Source of the DNA: Streptomyces sp. MBT53
Lineage (GTDB): Bacteria; Actinomycetota; Actinomycetes; Streptomycetales; Streptomycetaceae
Length of the DNA stretch: 64,000 nt
Assembly (NCBI RefSeq): GCF_016654115.1
Contig: NZ_JAEQAZ010000005.1
Span: 60,766-124,765, forward strand
Direction: 5' to 3'
Position numbers and translations under genes: made by a program. The notes beneath the pieces are model-generated. The model made no database searches. It was not told where the DNA came from and saw only the letters and a program-made list of their open reading frames with translations. Positions 54,102-61,197 of this stretch are shown here, in pieces. The stretch's first letter is position 1; the number at the start of each line of letters is the position of its first letter.

Positions 54102-55571
54102 ATGACCTCGACCACGCACACCTCCGCCGTCTTCACCCTCGAAACGATGGACGTGCCCGGCGGCACGGAGACCATCCTGCGCGGCGGCCGCCACCTCTTC
54201 CCGCTGCTCCCGCAGGCCTTCGCCGGCGTCCGCCGCATCGGCGTCATCGGCTGGGGCCCGCAGGGCCGCGCCCAGGCCCGCAACCTGCGCGACTCCCTCG
54301 CCGGTACGGACATCACGGTGAGCGTCGGCCTGCGCCCCGGCTCGGCGTCCGCCGCCGACGCCCGCGACCACGGCTTCACCGAGGAGGACGGCACACTCGG
54401 CGACTGGCTCGCCGTCACCGCCGACAGCGACCTCGTCATCCTCCTCATCGCGGACGCCGCCCTCGCCGCCCACCACGAGGAGATCTTCGCCGCGCTCAAG
54501 CCCGGCGCCACCATCGGCCTCTCCCACGGCTTCCTCCTCGGCCATCTCCGCACCACCGGCGGCGAGTTCCCGCCCGGACACGGCGTCATCGCCGTCTGCC
54601 CCAAGGGCATGGGCGACTCCGTGCGCCGCCTCTACGAACAGGGCGCGGAGATCAACGGCGCGGGAATCAACAGCAGTTACGCCGTCCACGCCGACCCCGA
54701 CGGCAAGGCCACCGACCGCGCGCTCGGCTGGTCGGTCGCGCTCGGCTCGCCGTACACCTTCCGCACCACCCTGGAGAGCGAGTACCGCTCCGACATCGTC
54801 GGCGAACGCGCCATCCTGCTCGGCGCCGTCCACGGCATCGTCGAGAGCCTCTACACGCGCTACCGTCTGGCCGGCGACGACCCGGTGACCGCGTACGAGC
54901 GCTCCTGCGAGAACGTCACCGGACCTATCGCCCGCACCATCTCGCACGCCGGACTCCGCGCCGTCCGCGAGGAGTTGGACCCGGCCGGACGCGAGATCTT
55001 CGACCGCGCCTACTCGGCGACCTACGGCCCGGCCCGCGAGATCGTCGCCGAGATCTACGACGAGGTCGCCGACGGCACCGAACTGCGCAGCGTCGTCCTC
55101 GCCGAACGACGCCTCGGCGCACGGGAGATGAGCGGGATCGGCGGCTCACCCATGTGGGCGGCAGGACCGGAGGTCCGCGCGCGCCGGGCCGAACGCGCCC
55201 TGCCCGTCGAGCCGTTCACCGCCGGGGTGTTCGTGGCGACGATGACCGCCCAGGTCGACGAGTTCGCCGAACGCGGCCACCCCTGGTCCGAGATCGTCAA
55301 CGAGTCCGTCATCGAGGCGGTGGACTCCCTGCTGCCGTACATGCACGCCCGCGATGTGGCGTACATGGTCGACAACTGCTCCCGCACGGCCCGCCTGGGC
55401 ACCCGCCGCTGGGGCCCGCGCTTCCAGGCGGCCTACGAGCAGATCGCCTACCCCGCGTCCGAACTCCCGCCGAACGAAGCCCTGTTGACGGCCTTCGACA
55501 CCCACCCCATGCACGAGGCACTGGCAGCCGCGGCGAAACTGCGGCCGTCCGTGGACATCTCCGTCGCCTAG
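54102..55571 (+). CDS. ilvC: Class II ketol-acid reductoisomerase
   Basis: 489-residue KARI, the long class II form (E. coli IlvC is 491 residues), converting acetolactate to dihydroxyisovalerate with NADPH and Mg in valine/isoleucine synthesis. The cofactor motif is GVIGWGPQGRAQARNLRDS, and two C-terminal knotted domains carry the metal Asp/Glu residues (AVHGIVESLY; EIVNESVIEAVDSLLPYM). Most actinobacteria use the short class I form, so this is probably an additional, horizontally acquired copy with its own regulator. ATG 54102 is the sensible start. Confidence 0.92.
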   Translation: MTSTTHTSAVFTLETMDVPGGTETILRGGRHLFPLLPQAFAGVRRIGVIGWGPQGRAQARNLRDSLAGTDITVSVGLRPGSASAADARDHGFTEEDGTLGDWLAVTADSDLVILLIADAALAAHHEEIFAALKPGATIGLSHGFLLGHLRTTGGEFPPGHGVIAVCPKGMGDSVRRLYEQGAEINGAGINSSYAVHADPDGKATDRALGWSVALGSPYTFRTTLESEYRSDIVGERAILLGAVHGIVESLYTRYRLAGDDPVTAYERSCENVTGPIARTISHAGLRAVREELDPAGREIFDRAYSATYGPAREIVAEIYDEVADGTELRSVVLAERRLGAREMSGIGGSPMWAAGPEVRARRAERALPVEPFTAGVFVATMTAQVDEFAERGHPWSEIVNESVIEAVDSLLPYMHARDVAYMVDNCSRTARLGTRRWGPRFQAAYEQIAYPASELPPNEALLTAFDTHPMHEALAAAAKLRPSVDISVA

Positions 55572-55578
55572 GCGCAGG

Positions 55579-56343
55579 TCACCGCGAGGTCGGGAACGGC
55601 AGGGCGTCCTGGTAGGCGTTCACCGGCTTGGCGACCTTCTCGACGGTGACCCCGTTGAGCGCGGCCGGGGCGGAACTCGTGCCCAGGGTTCCGCCCGCGT
55701 GCCAGGTCCCGGTGATCGTCACCCAGGTGTTGGCAGCCAGCGCCGGAATGCCGTAGACCCGCACCTTGATGGACTGGGCGTCCGCCGCGCAGCACGAGAT
55801 CATGATGCGGGTCAGGTCCCAGGAGGTGCTTCCGCCGTCGGGCGTGACGAAACCGGTCATCTGGACGGTGCGGCCCTTGATGGTCCCCTTGCGGTCCTGC
55901 TGCACACGGGTGGTGAAGTCGGTGAGCGTCATCGGCAGCGGCGAGGTCGCGGGCAGCGGATCGAAGGAGTCCTGCTGGGGGACGGCCTTGGGAGCGGCCC
56001 GCGAGGCCGTGTAGGCGCCGAGGGCGGGCGGGGCGTAGAAGAGCAGGCTGAGCGCGGGCAGGAAGAGCAGCCAGGCGACGCGGGGCACCTTGGAGTGGTT
56101 GTGGCCCACATGCTCTTCGGTGGGTTCGGTGTGGTCGTGGCCCATGTGGTCGCCATCCACTCCCGGCTTCCGGCGTGACCACGCCTCCGCGATGCCCAGC
56201 AGGATCAGCAGGAACCCCGAGACGACGAGCATCGGACGCATGCTCGGCTTCACGTAGCGCAGGCACAGGTCGGTGAAGAGCGAGGCGTGCAGCAGGCCCA
56301 GGCCGCTGAGGACGAGCAGGGTCACCTGAAGGGGGCGTCTCAC
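55579..56343 (-). CDS. TIGR03943-family membrane protein, second copy
   Basis: 254-residue paralogue of the 39276 product. Two N-terminal helices, a His-rich loop (GDHMGHDHTEPTEEHVGHNH), a third helix and an exported domain with MISCCAADAQSIKV. DFTTRVQQD and PPALGAYTA are identical in both copies. GTG 56343 overlaps the permease stop (GTGA). The stop lies 7 bases from the ilvC stop, convergent. Confidence 0.85.
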   Translation of the reverse strand: MRRPLQVTLLVLSGLGLLHASLFTDLCLRYVKPSMRPMLVVSGFLLILLGIAEAWSRRKPGVDGDHMGHDHTEPTEEHVGHNHSKVPRVAWLLFLPALSLLFYAPPALGAYTASRAAPKAVPQQDSFDPLPATSPLPMTLTDFTTRVQQDRKGTIKGRTVQMTGFVTPDGGSTSWDLTRIMISCCAADAQSIKVRVYGIPALAANTWVTITGTWHAGGTLGTSSAPAALNGVTVEKVAKPVNAYQDALPFPTSR

Positions 56344-57353
56344 AGCAGTACGGCTCCGATCAGCGCGCTGGACAGGACCGCGACGACCGTCGTGGCGGCG
56401 GAGAAACGGGCCGCGAAGGCCCGGCCGAACGTGCCGGCCTGGAGGGCGATCAGCTTCAGGTCCACCATGGGGCCGACCACCATGAAAGCCAGCCGGGCGG
56501 TGGGGGAGAAGCCCGTGAGTGAGGACGCCACGAACGCGTCGGCCTCGGAGCAGACCGCGAGGATGATCGCGAGCGCGGCCAGGAACAGCACCGACAGCCA
56601 CGGCGAACCGGCGAACGTGTCGAGCACCGAGCGCGGTACGGCGACATTGAAGGTCGCCGCCGCCATGGCACCCACGACCAGGAACCCACCCGCGTGCAGG
56701 AAGTCGTGCTGGAACCCGGTCCGGAACTCCGTCCAGCGACTCTGCCCCGGCTGATGCCCGGCATGCCGCGCGACCGGCCGCAGCCACTCCTCCCGCCCCA
56801 GCCAGAGCCACAGCCAGCCCATCACCACGGCGGTGGCGAGCGAGGCGAGCAGCCGGGCCAGCACCATGACCGGACTGGCGGGGAACGCGATCGCGGTGGC
56901 GGTCAGCACCACCGGGTTGATCGCGGGCGCCGACAGCAGGAACGCGAACGCGGCGGCCGGAGTCACCCCACGCCCGATCAGACTGTTCGCGACCGGCACC
57001 GACGCGCACTCGCACCCCGGCAGCACGACCCCCGCCATCCCGGCGACCGGCACCGCGAACGCGGCCCGCTTCGGCAGGATCCGCGTGAACACCCGCGCCG
57101 GCACGAACGCGTTGATCGCCCCCGACAGCGCCGTGCCCAGCAGCAGAAAGGGCAGCGCCTGCGTGGTGATCGCGAGACAGACGGTCCGCCAGGCCTGCAC
57201 GGCCGGCGAGTCCAGCCACCGCCCGACGGAGAAGAGCAGCAGCCCGGGAAGAACGGCCGCCCCCAGCAACAGCAGCGGCCAGGACCGGGGCCACCCCGCC
57301 GCCGCGACATCCTCAGCCTCCGCCGCTCTGGGCGGCTCCACTGTCGTCTGCAC
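56340..57353 (-). CDS. YraQ/DUF318-type permease, second copy
   Basis: 337-residue paralogue of the 38233 permease, nearly identical over the core (LPFLLLGTALSGAINAFVPA, PGCECASVPVANSL, GFSPTARLAFMVVGPMVDLK). Differences concentrate in the N-terminal tail. GTG 57353 has GGAG five bases upstream. The two copies probably transport the same kind of ligand, perhaps at different affinity or under different induction (inference). Confidence 0.85.
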   Translation of the reverse strand: MQTTVEPPRAAEAEDVAAAGWPRSWPLLLLGAAVLPGLLLFSVGRWLDSPAVQAWRTVCLAITTQALPFLLLGTALSGAINAFVPARVFTRILPKRAAFAVPVAGMAGVVLPGCECASVPVANSLIGRGVTPAAAFAFLLSAPAINPVVLTATAIAFPASPVMVLARLLASLATAVVMGWLWLWLGREEWLRPVARHAGHQPGQSRWTEFRTGFQHDFLHAGGFLVVGAMAAATFNVAVPRSVLDTFAGSPWLSVLFLAALAIILAVCSEADAFVASSLTGFSPTARLAFMVVGPMVDLKLIALQAGTFGRAFAARFSAATTVVAVLSSALIGAVLL

Positions 57354-57364
57354 ACGAGCTCCAC

Positions 57365-57388
57365 ATGTTCGATGTCCGCGTCGAACAT
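57365..57388. promoter_or_regulatory. Inverted repeat ATGTTCGA-N8-TCGAACAT upstream of second permease
   Basis: Perfect 8-bp arms at 57365-57372 and 57381-57388 lie 12-35 bases upstream of GTG 57353. The shorter ATGTT/AACAT repeat at 38198-38214 before the paralogous operon shares the arms, supporting a common operator. Confidence 0.65.
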
Positions 57389-57449
57389 ATCGGGCCCTCG
57401 CCAACCCCCGACGACCGCCTCCGGTACAGAGGCGTACCGCACCCTCCAC

Positions 57450-58376
57450 TCAATGCCAGTCGACGGCGAAAGCCCGCGCGGGGTTCTCCCTGAGGACGCG
57501 CCCCACCAGCTCCTCACCCAGCTCCAGCGCGAGTCGTGGCGCGACCCGGCGCAGCAGATACGGCATCCCCGGACCCCCGTCCACCGAGCGGGCGCCCGCG
57601 ACCACCGTGTCCCCACCGAGCAGCAGCCGGTCACCGAAACCGCCCTCGGCCAGCGCCCGTACCGCGTCCGGCATCCGCCAGTCGGTGGCGTGGTGAGCCC
57701 GGGACGGGCCGTCGAACGCGAGGTAGGCCCCCGTCTCCGCGGCCTGCCGCTGGACCACGAGGTCGGGGGAGCGGTTGAGATGACCGAGGATCACCCGATG
57801 CGGCTCGACACCCAACTCCCCGCACAACAGGTCGAGTACGTCGAGCGCGCCCGTACCCATCTCCAGGTGGACGGCGATCGGCGCCCCCGTCGCCCGGTGA
57901 GCCTCGGCCGCCGCGGTCATCGTCCACCGGGCATGCGCGTCGAGTCCGTGGAAGCCGCCCGCGACCTTGATGACCCCGGCCCGGACCCCCGACGGCCCGA
58001 CACCCTCCGTCAGCTCGGCGACGAAAACCTCGGCCAGCCGACCGCGCAGACCGGCCAACAACTCCCGTCCGTAATGGGCCGCTTGATGCAACCCGGTCGC
58101 GCACACCACATGCACACCCGCACCCCGGGACAGCGAGGGCAGATCGGCGACCCGCCGCCCCATCCCGTACGGCGTCCACTGCACGACACTGCCACCGCCC
58201 ACGGAACGGAACGCGGCCAACTCGGCCCGCGCGGCCGAGGCGTCCTCCAACTCCTGGCCAGGCAGTCGGGGACTGCGCAGAAAGAGGTGGTCGTGGGCGT
58301 CACACACCCCCAACTCCCCGGGCTCCACATCCCCCAGCACCGTACGGACGAAGCCGACGGCACTCCCCACTACCAC
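57450..58376 (-). CDS. Phosphotriesterase-family metal hydrolase
   Basis: 308-residue amidohydrolase-superfamily barrel of the PTE type. Metal ligands His-x-His in CDAHDHL, a bridging Lys candidate in IKVAGGF, His in AVHLEMG and GHLNRSPD, and Asp in LLLGGDTV. Relatives include lactonases, so acyl-homoserine or gamma-butyrolactone hydrolysis is possible, as is an unknown ester. It is the last gene of a TetR-led operon, overlapping the DUF4865 gene by 7 bases. Confidence 0.85.
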   Translation of the reverse strand: MVVGSAVGFVRTVLGDVEPGELGVCDAHDHLFLRSPRLPGQELEDASAARAELAAFRSVGGGSVVQWTPYGMGRRVADLPSLSRGAGVHVVCATGLHQAAHYGRELLAGLRGRLAEVFVAELTEGVGPSGVRAGVIKVAGGFHGLDAHARWTMTAAAEAHRATGAPIAVHLEMGTGALDVLDLLCGELGVEPHRVILGHLNRSPDLVVQRQAAETGAYLAFDGPSRAHHATDWRMPDAVRALAEGGFGDRLLLGGDTVVAGARSVDGGPGMPYLLRRVAPRLALELGEELVGRVLRENPARAFAVDWH

Positions 58377-58960
58377 TGCCGACCGCGTGGCAACGCGCCC
58401 CGCCCGGGCTCCGAAACGTGCAGCACCTGGAACACGTCCCCCTCCGCCTTCGGCGTGTCGTGCTCCCAGAGGGAGAAGTGGACCAACTCCCAGCGGTGCG
58501 GGTCGACGGCCGCGGCAGCGAGCACCGCGCCGTCCTCCCCGGCCAGCCGCCGGGTCTCACCGACGGCGTCCTCCATGGCCGCGGCCAGCTCCACCCCCTC
58601 CGGTATCGGCCGCCGGCTGCGCACGGCGACGACGGCGGAGGAGCCCGCAGCCGCAGCCCCACCCTCCTCGTAGGCGAGACCGGTCCACTGCCGTACCTCC
58701 GGCCGCCCGAAGTCGTCGGCGAGCCGCTGGAAGGCGCCGCCCCAGAGGAAGCGGTTCATGCCCTCCACCGTGTTCCACAGATAGAACGGCGCATACTGAT
58801 TGACCGGCGAACCGTGAACCCCGCGCTCACGCAGCAGATACGTCTTGAAGCCGAGCCCGTCCCAGTCGTCGAGCAGATGCCCGACCCGCGCCACCCGGCC
58901 CCGGATGATGCCCATGTCGTAGTCGGCGGGCAGGGTCAGTTCGTACTGCATGGCGTGCAT
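58370..58960 (-). CDS. DUF4865-family protein
   Basis: 196-residue cytoplasmic protein beginning MQYELTLPADYDMGIIRGRV, with NQYAPFYLWNTVEGMNRFLWGGAF, which I associate with the DUF4865 family (dimeric alpha/beta-barrel-like). Function unknown. ATG 58960 has GAGGAGG six bases upstream; ATG 58951 is possible. Its operon neighbours (cupin, TetR, PTE) suggest a role in breaking down or detoxifying a small molecule. Confidence 0.75.
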   Translation of the reverse strand: MHAMQYELTLPADYDMGIIRGRVARVGHLLDDWDGLGFKTYLLRERGVHGSPVNQYAPFYLWNTVEGMNRFLWGGAFQRLADDFGRPEVRQWTGLAYEEGGAAAAGSSAVVAVRSRRPIPEGVELAAAMEDAVGETRRLAGEDGAVLAAAAVDPHRWELVHFSLWEHDTPKAEGDVFQVLHVSEPGRGALPRGRQW

Positions 58961-58971
58961 CAAGTGCCTCC

Positions 58972-59367
58972 TCAGGAGGGGTAGTTAGCGGGGTCGACGT
59001 GCCCGTGCCAGTCGGCGGTCGTACCGTCCTCGGCGGCCTCGACGACCGCGATATGCGTCATGAACGTGCGCGGTCCGGCGCCGTGCCAGTGCCACTCACC
59101 CGGCTCGATCCACACGGTGTCGCCCGCGCGGATCGGCTCGACGCCACCGCCCCTGCGCTGCACGAGCCCCTCGCCCTCCGTCACGTACAGCACCTGGCCG
59201 TGCGGATGGGTGTGCCACGCGGTGTGCGCGCCGGGCGTGAAGTGCACGCTGAACATCCGTATCCGGGACGGCGGTTCGGGCGCCGCGAGTTGGTCGAGCC
59301 ACACCGTGCCGGTGAAGTTCTCCGCCGGACCCTGCCGTGTGTCGGGGCGCTTCCTGCTGATCTGCAC
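58972..59367 (-). CDS. Cupin-domain protein
   Basis: 131-residue single-domain cupin. Metal-binding motif 1 HTHPHGQVLYVTEGEG with His pair and Glu, motif 2 WIEPGEWHWHGAG with His. This is the carboxymuconolactone-decarboxylase-associated or quercetinase-like small cupin pattern. It could be an enzyme or a carbon-skeleton isomerase. GTG 59367 is the start, 12 bases after the TetR stop on the same strand. Confidence 0.83.
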   Translation of the reverse strand: MQISRKRPDTRQGPAENFTGTVWLDQLAAPEPPSRIRMFSVHFTPGAHTAWHTHPHGQVLYVTEGEGLVQRRGGGVEPIRAGDTVWIEPGEWHWHGAGPRTFMTHIAVVEAAEDGTTADWHGHVDPANYPS

Positions 59368-59379
59368 GTGCCTGGACTC

Positions 59380-59964
59380 CTATCGGGAAGACATGGAAGT
59401 GGGGGAGGACAAGGGGGAGAGCAGGGACAGCAGCCCCCTGACACCGGCGTCGAACGCACCCGCCGAACCGGACGCACGGGCCAGGACATAACCACCCTGT
59501 ACGGTCGCGAGGATCGCCGACGCGATCTCCTCACCGTCCAGTTCCGCCCCGAACTGCCCCTGCTCCTTGCCCTCTTCGACGATTCCGGCGAGCCGCTCAC
59601 GGATCGCGTCGAGCGCATCGTCGACCGGCTCGCGCAACTCGGCGCTGGCGATCACATCCGGATCCATCGTCAGCCGCCCGACCGGACACCCGCGCAGCAC
59701 ATCGCGCTCGCGCCGCAGATACGCCTCGATCCGCTCGTACGGCGTGCCCGGCCCGTCGAGTACTCCCTCGGCGGTAGCACGCAGCTCCTCGGCCGTCCGC
59801 CGGATCGCGGCCAGTGCCAGATCCGGCTTGCCCTTGAAGTGGTGGTACATGCTGCCCTGCCCGGCGCCCGCACGCTCCAGGATCGCCTTGGGACTGGTGC
59901 CCACGTACCCGCGCTCCCACAGCAGCTCGCGGGTGGACTCGATCAACCGCTCCGGAGTACTCAC
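59380..59964 (-). CDS. TetR-family regulator of the cupin/PTE operon
   Basis: 194-residue TetR protein. HTH RLIESTRELLWERGYVGTSPKAILERAGAGQGSMYHHFKGK and the C-terminal CPVGRLTMDPDVIASAELREPV, typical of LmrA/YxaF-like regulators. First gene of the operon, so autoregulation is likely. GTG 59964 has no strong ribosome site; ATG 59979 would lie inside the palindrome at 59974-59991. Confidence 0.88.
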   Translation of the reverse strand: MSTPERLIESTRELLWERGYVGTSPKAILERAGAGQGSMYHHFKGKPDLALAAIRRTAEELRATAEGVLDGPGTPYERIEAYLRRERDVLRGCPVGRLTMDPDVIASAELREPVDDALDAIRERLAGIVEEGKEQGQFGAELDGEEIASAILATVQGGYVLARASGSAGAFDAGVRGLLSLLSPLSSPTSMSSR

Positions 59965-59973
59965 ACAACGACT

Positions 59974-59991
59974 GTACATACTAGTAGTTAC
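59974..59991. promoter_or_regulatory. Palindromic operator candidate for the TetR operon
   Basis: GTACATACT and AGTAGTTAC form an 18-bp imperfect palindrome with a central ACTAGT, 10-27 bases upstream of GTG 59964. AT content is high for this genome. TetR proteins commonly bind such sites over their own promoter. Confidence 0.6.
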
Positions 59992-60154
59992 AGAAGTCGA
60001 GACCTCAAGGAGCAGCCGCAACGACCCCACGTACTCCCCGGGAGGTACACACACTGCCGCTGGCCGTACGACGACCCGCCCCACTCCCCGGAGCCAGTCT
60101 CGATACATCACCGGAAGCCCCACCCGGGGCTCCACCTCAGGGAGATGAATCGAC

Positions 60155-60451
60155 ATGCAGACTCTGGCGAACTGGAACGGCGGCGGCCCCGGCCCGTGGA
60201 TCCTGTTCTTCCCGCTGATCTGGGCGGCCGTGGTGGTCGGCGTGGTGAACGTGCTCCGCCGCACGGCCTGGCGCGGACGCGGAGCCCCCTGGCGGGCAAT
60301 GGCCGACCCCCGCCCCACCGGCGACTCCCCGCTCGCCGTCCTCGGCCGCCGCTTCGCGTCCGGCGAGATCGACGAGGACGAGTACTGGCGCCGGCTGTCC
60401 GTCCTGGACGAGCAGTTCGGCCGCGTAGGCAAGGGCGGCGGCCCGGCATGA
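60155..60451 (+). CDS. Small SHOCT-domain membrane protein
   Basis: 98-residue protein with one transmembrane helix (WILFFPLIWAAVVVGVVNVL) and a C-terminal SHOCT motif (LAVLGRRFASGEIDEDEYWRRLSVL). SHOCT segments are often attached to other domains or sit beside transporters. It overlaps the next ATPase start by four bases (ATGA), which suggests a function with the exporter below. GGGAGATG precedes ATG 60155. Confidence 0.8.
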   Translation: MQTLANWNGGGPGPWILFFPLIWAAVVVGVVNVLRRTAWRGRGAPWRAMADPRPTGDSPLAVLGRRFASGEIDEDEYWRRLSVLDEQFGRVGKGGGPA

Positions 60452-61197
60452 CCACCCAGACCACCATCCGCACGGCCGCGCGGGTCGTCGACGCCGTCAA
60501 GGTGTACGGCGTCGGCGACACCGCAGTTCGCGCCCTGGACGGGGTGAGCGTCGACTTCCCGGCCGGCCGCTTCACCGCGATCATGGGCCCCTCCGGCTCA
60601 GGCAAATCCACCCTGATGCACTGCGCCGCCGGACTCGACACACTCACCTCCGGCGCCGCCCACATCGGCGACACACAACTCGACGCGCTCGACGACCGTC
60701 GTCTCACCACCCTCCGCCGCGACCGGGTCGGCTTCGTCTTCCAGGCCTTCAACCTGATCCCGACGCTGACCGTCGCCGAGAACATCACCCTCCCCCTCGA
60801 CCTCTCCGGAGCCCGAGGCGACCGAGCGTGGATCGACGAACTCATCGACGTCGTAGGCCTGCGCGACCGCCTCCACCACCGCCCCTCCGAACTCTCCGGC
60901 GGCCAGCAGCAACGTGTAGCCGTGGCAAGGGCGTTCGCGGGCCGCCCCGAGGTCGTCTTCGCCGACGAGCCGACCGGCAACCTCGACTCCCGCTCCGGCG
61001 GCGAGGTCCTTGGCCTGCTCCGCCGCGCCGTACGCCAAACAGATCGCACGGTCGTCATGGTCACCCACGACCCGGTCGCCGCCGCCCACGCCGACGAGGT
61101 CGTCTTCCTCGCCGACGGACGCCTGGTGGACCGTATGGAATCCCCCACGGCCGACAGGGTGTTGGACCGCCTCAAGGCCTTCGAGGTGAGGTCATGA
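60448..61197 (+). CDS. ABC transporter ATPase (MacB/LolD-type)
   Basis: 249-residue ATPase. Walker A GPSGSGKST, Q-loop VFQAFNLIPTLTVAENI, signature LSGGQQQRV, Walker B VVFADEPTGNLD. This subfamily couples to FtsX-type permeases and moves or releases lipids, peptides or antibiotics by mechanotransmission rather than classic transport. Co-translated with the permease by ATGA. No membrane fusion protein is visible in the window. Confidence 0.9.
   Translation: MTTQTTIRTAARVVDAVKVYGVGDTAVRALDGVSVDFPAGRFTAIMGPSGSGKSTLMHCAAGLDTLTSGAAHIGDTQLDALDDRRLTTLRRDRVGFVFQAFNLIPTLTVAENITLPLDLSGARGDRAWIDELIDVVGLRDRLHHRPSELSGGQQQRVAVARAFAGRPEVVFADEPTGNLDSRSGGEVLGLLRRAVRQTDRTVVMVTHDPVAAAHADEVVFLADGRLVDRMESPTADRVLDRLKAFEVRS

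Noticed and set aside
57365..57388. LexA/SOS box upstream of the permease
   Set aside because: The actinobacterial LexA box reads CGAAC-N4-GTTCG; here the half-sites are in the opposite order (GTTCG then CGAAC) with wider spacing.
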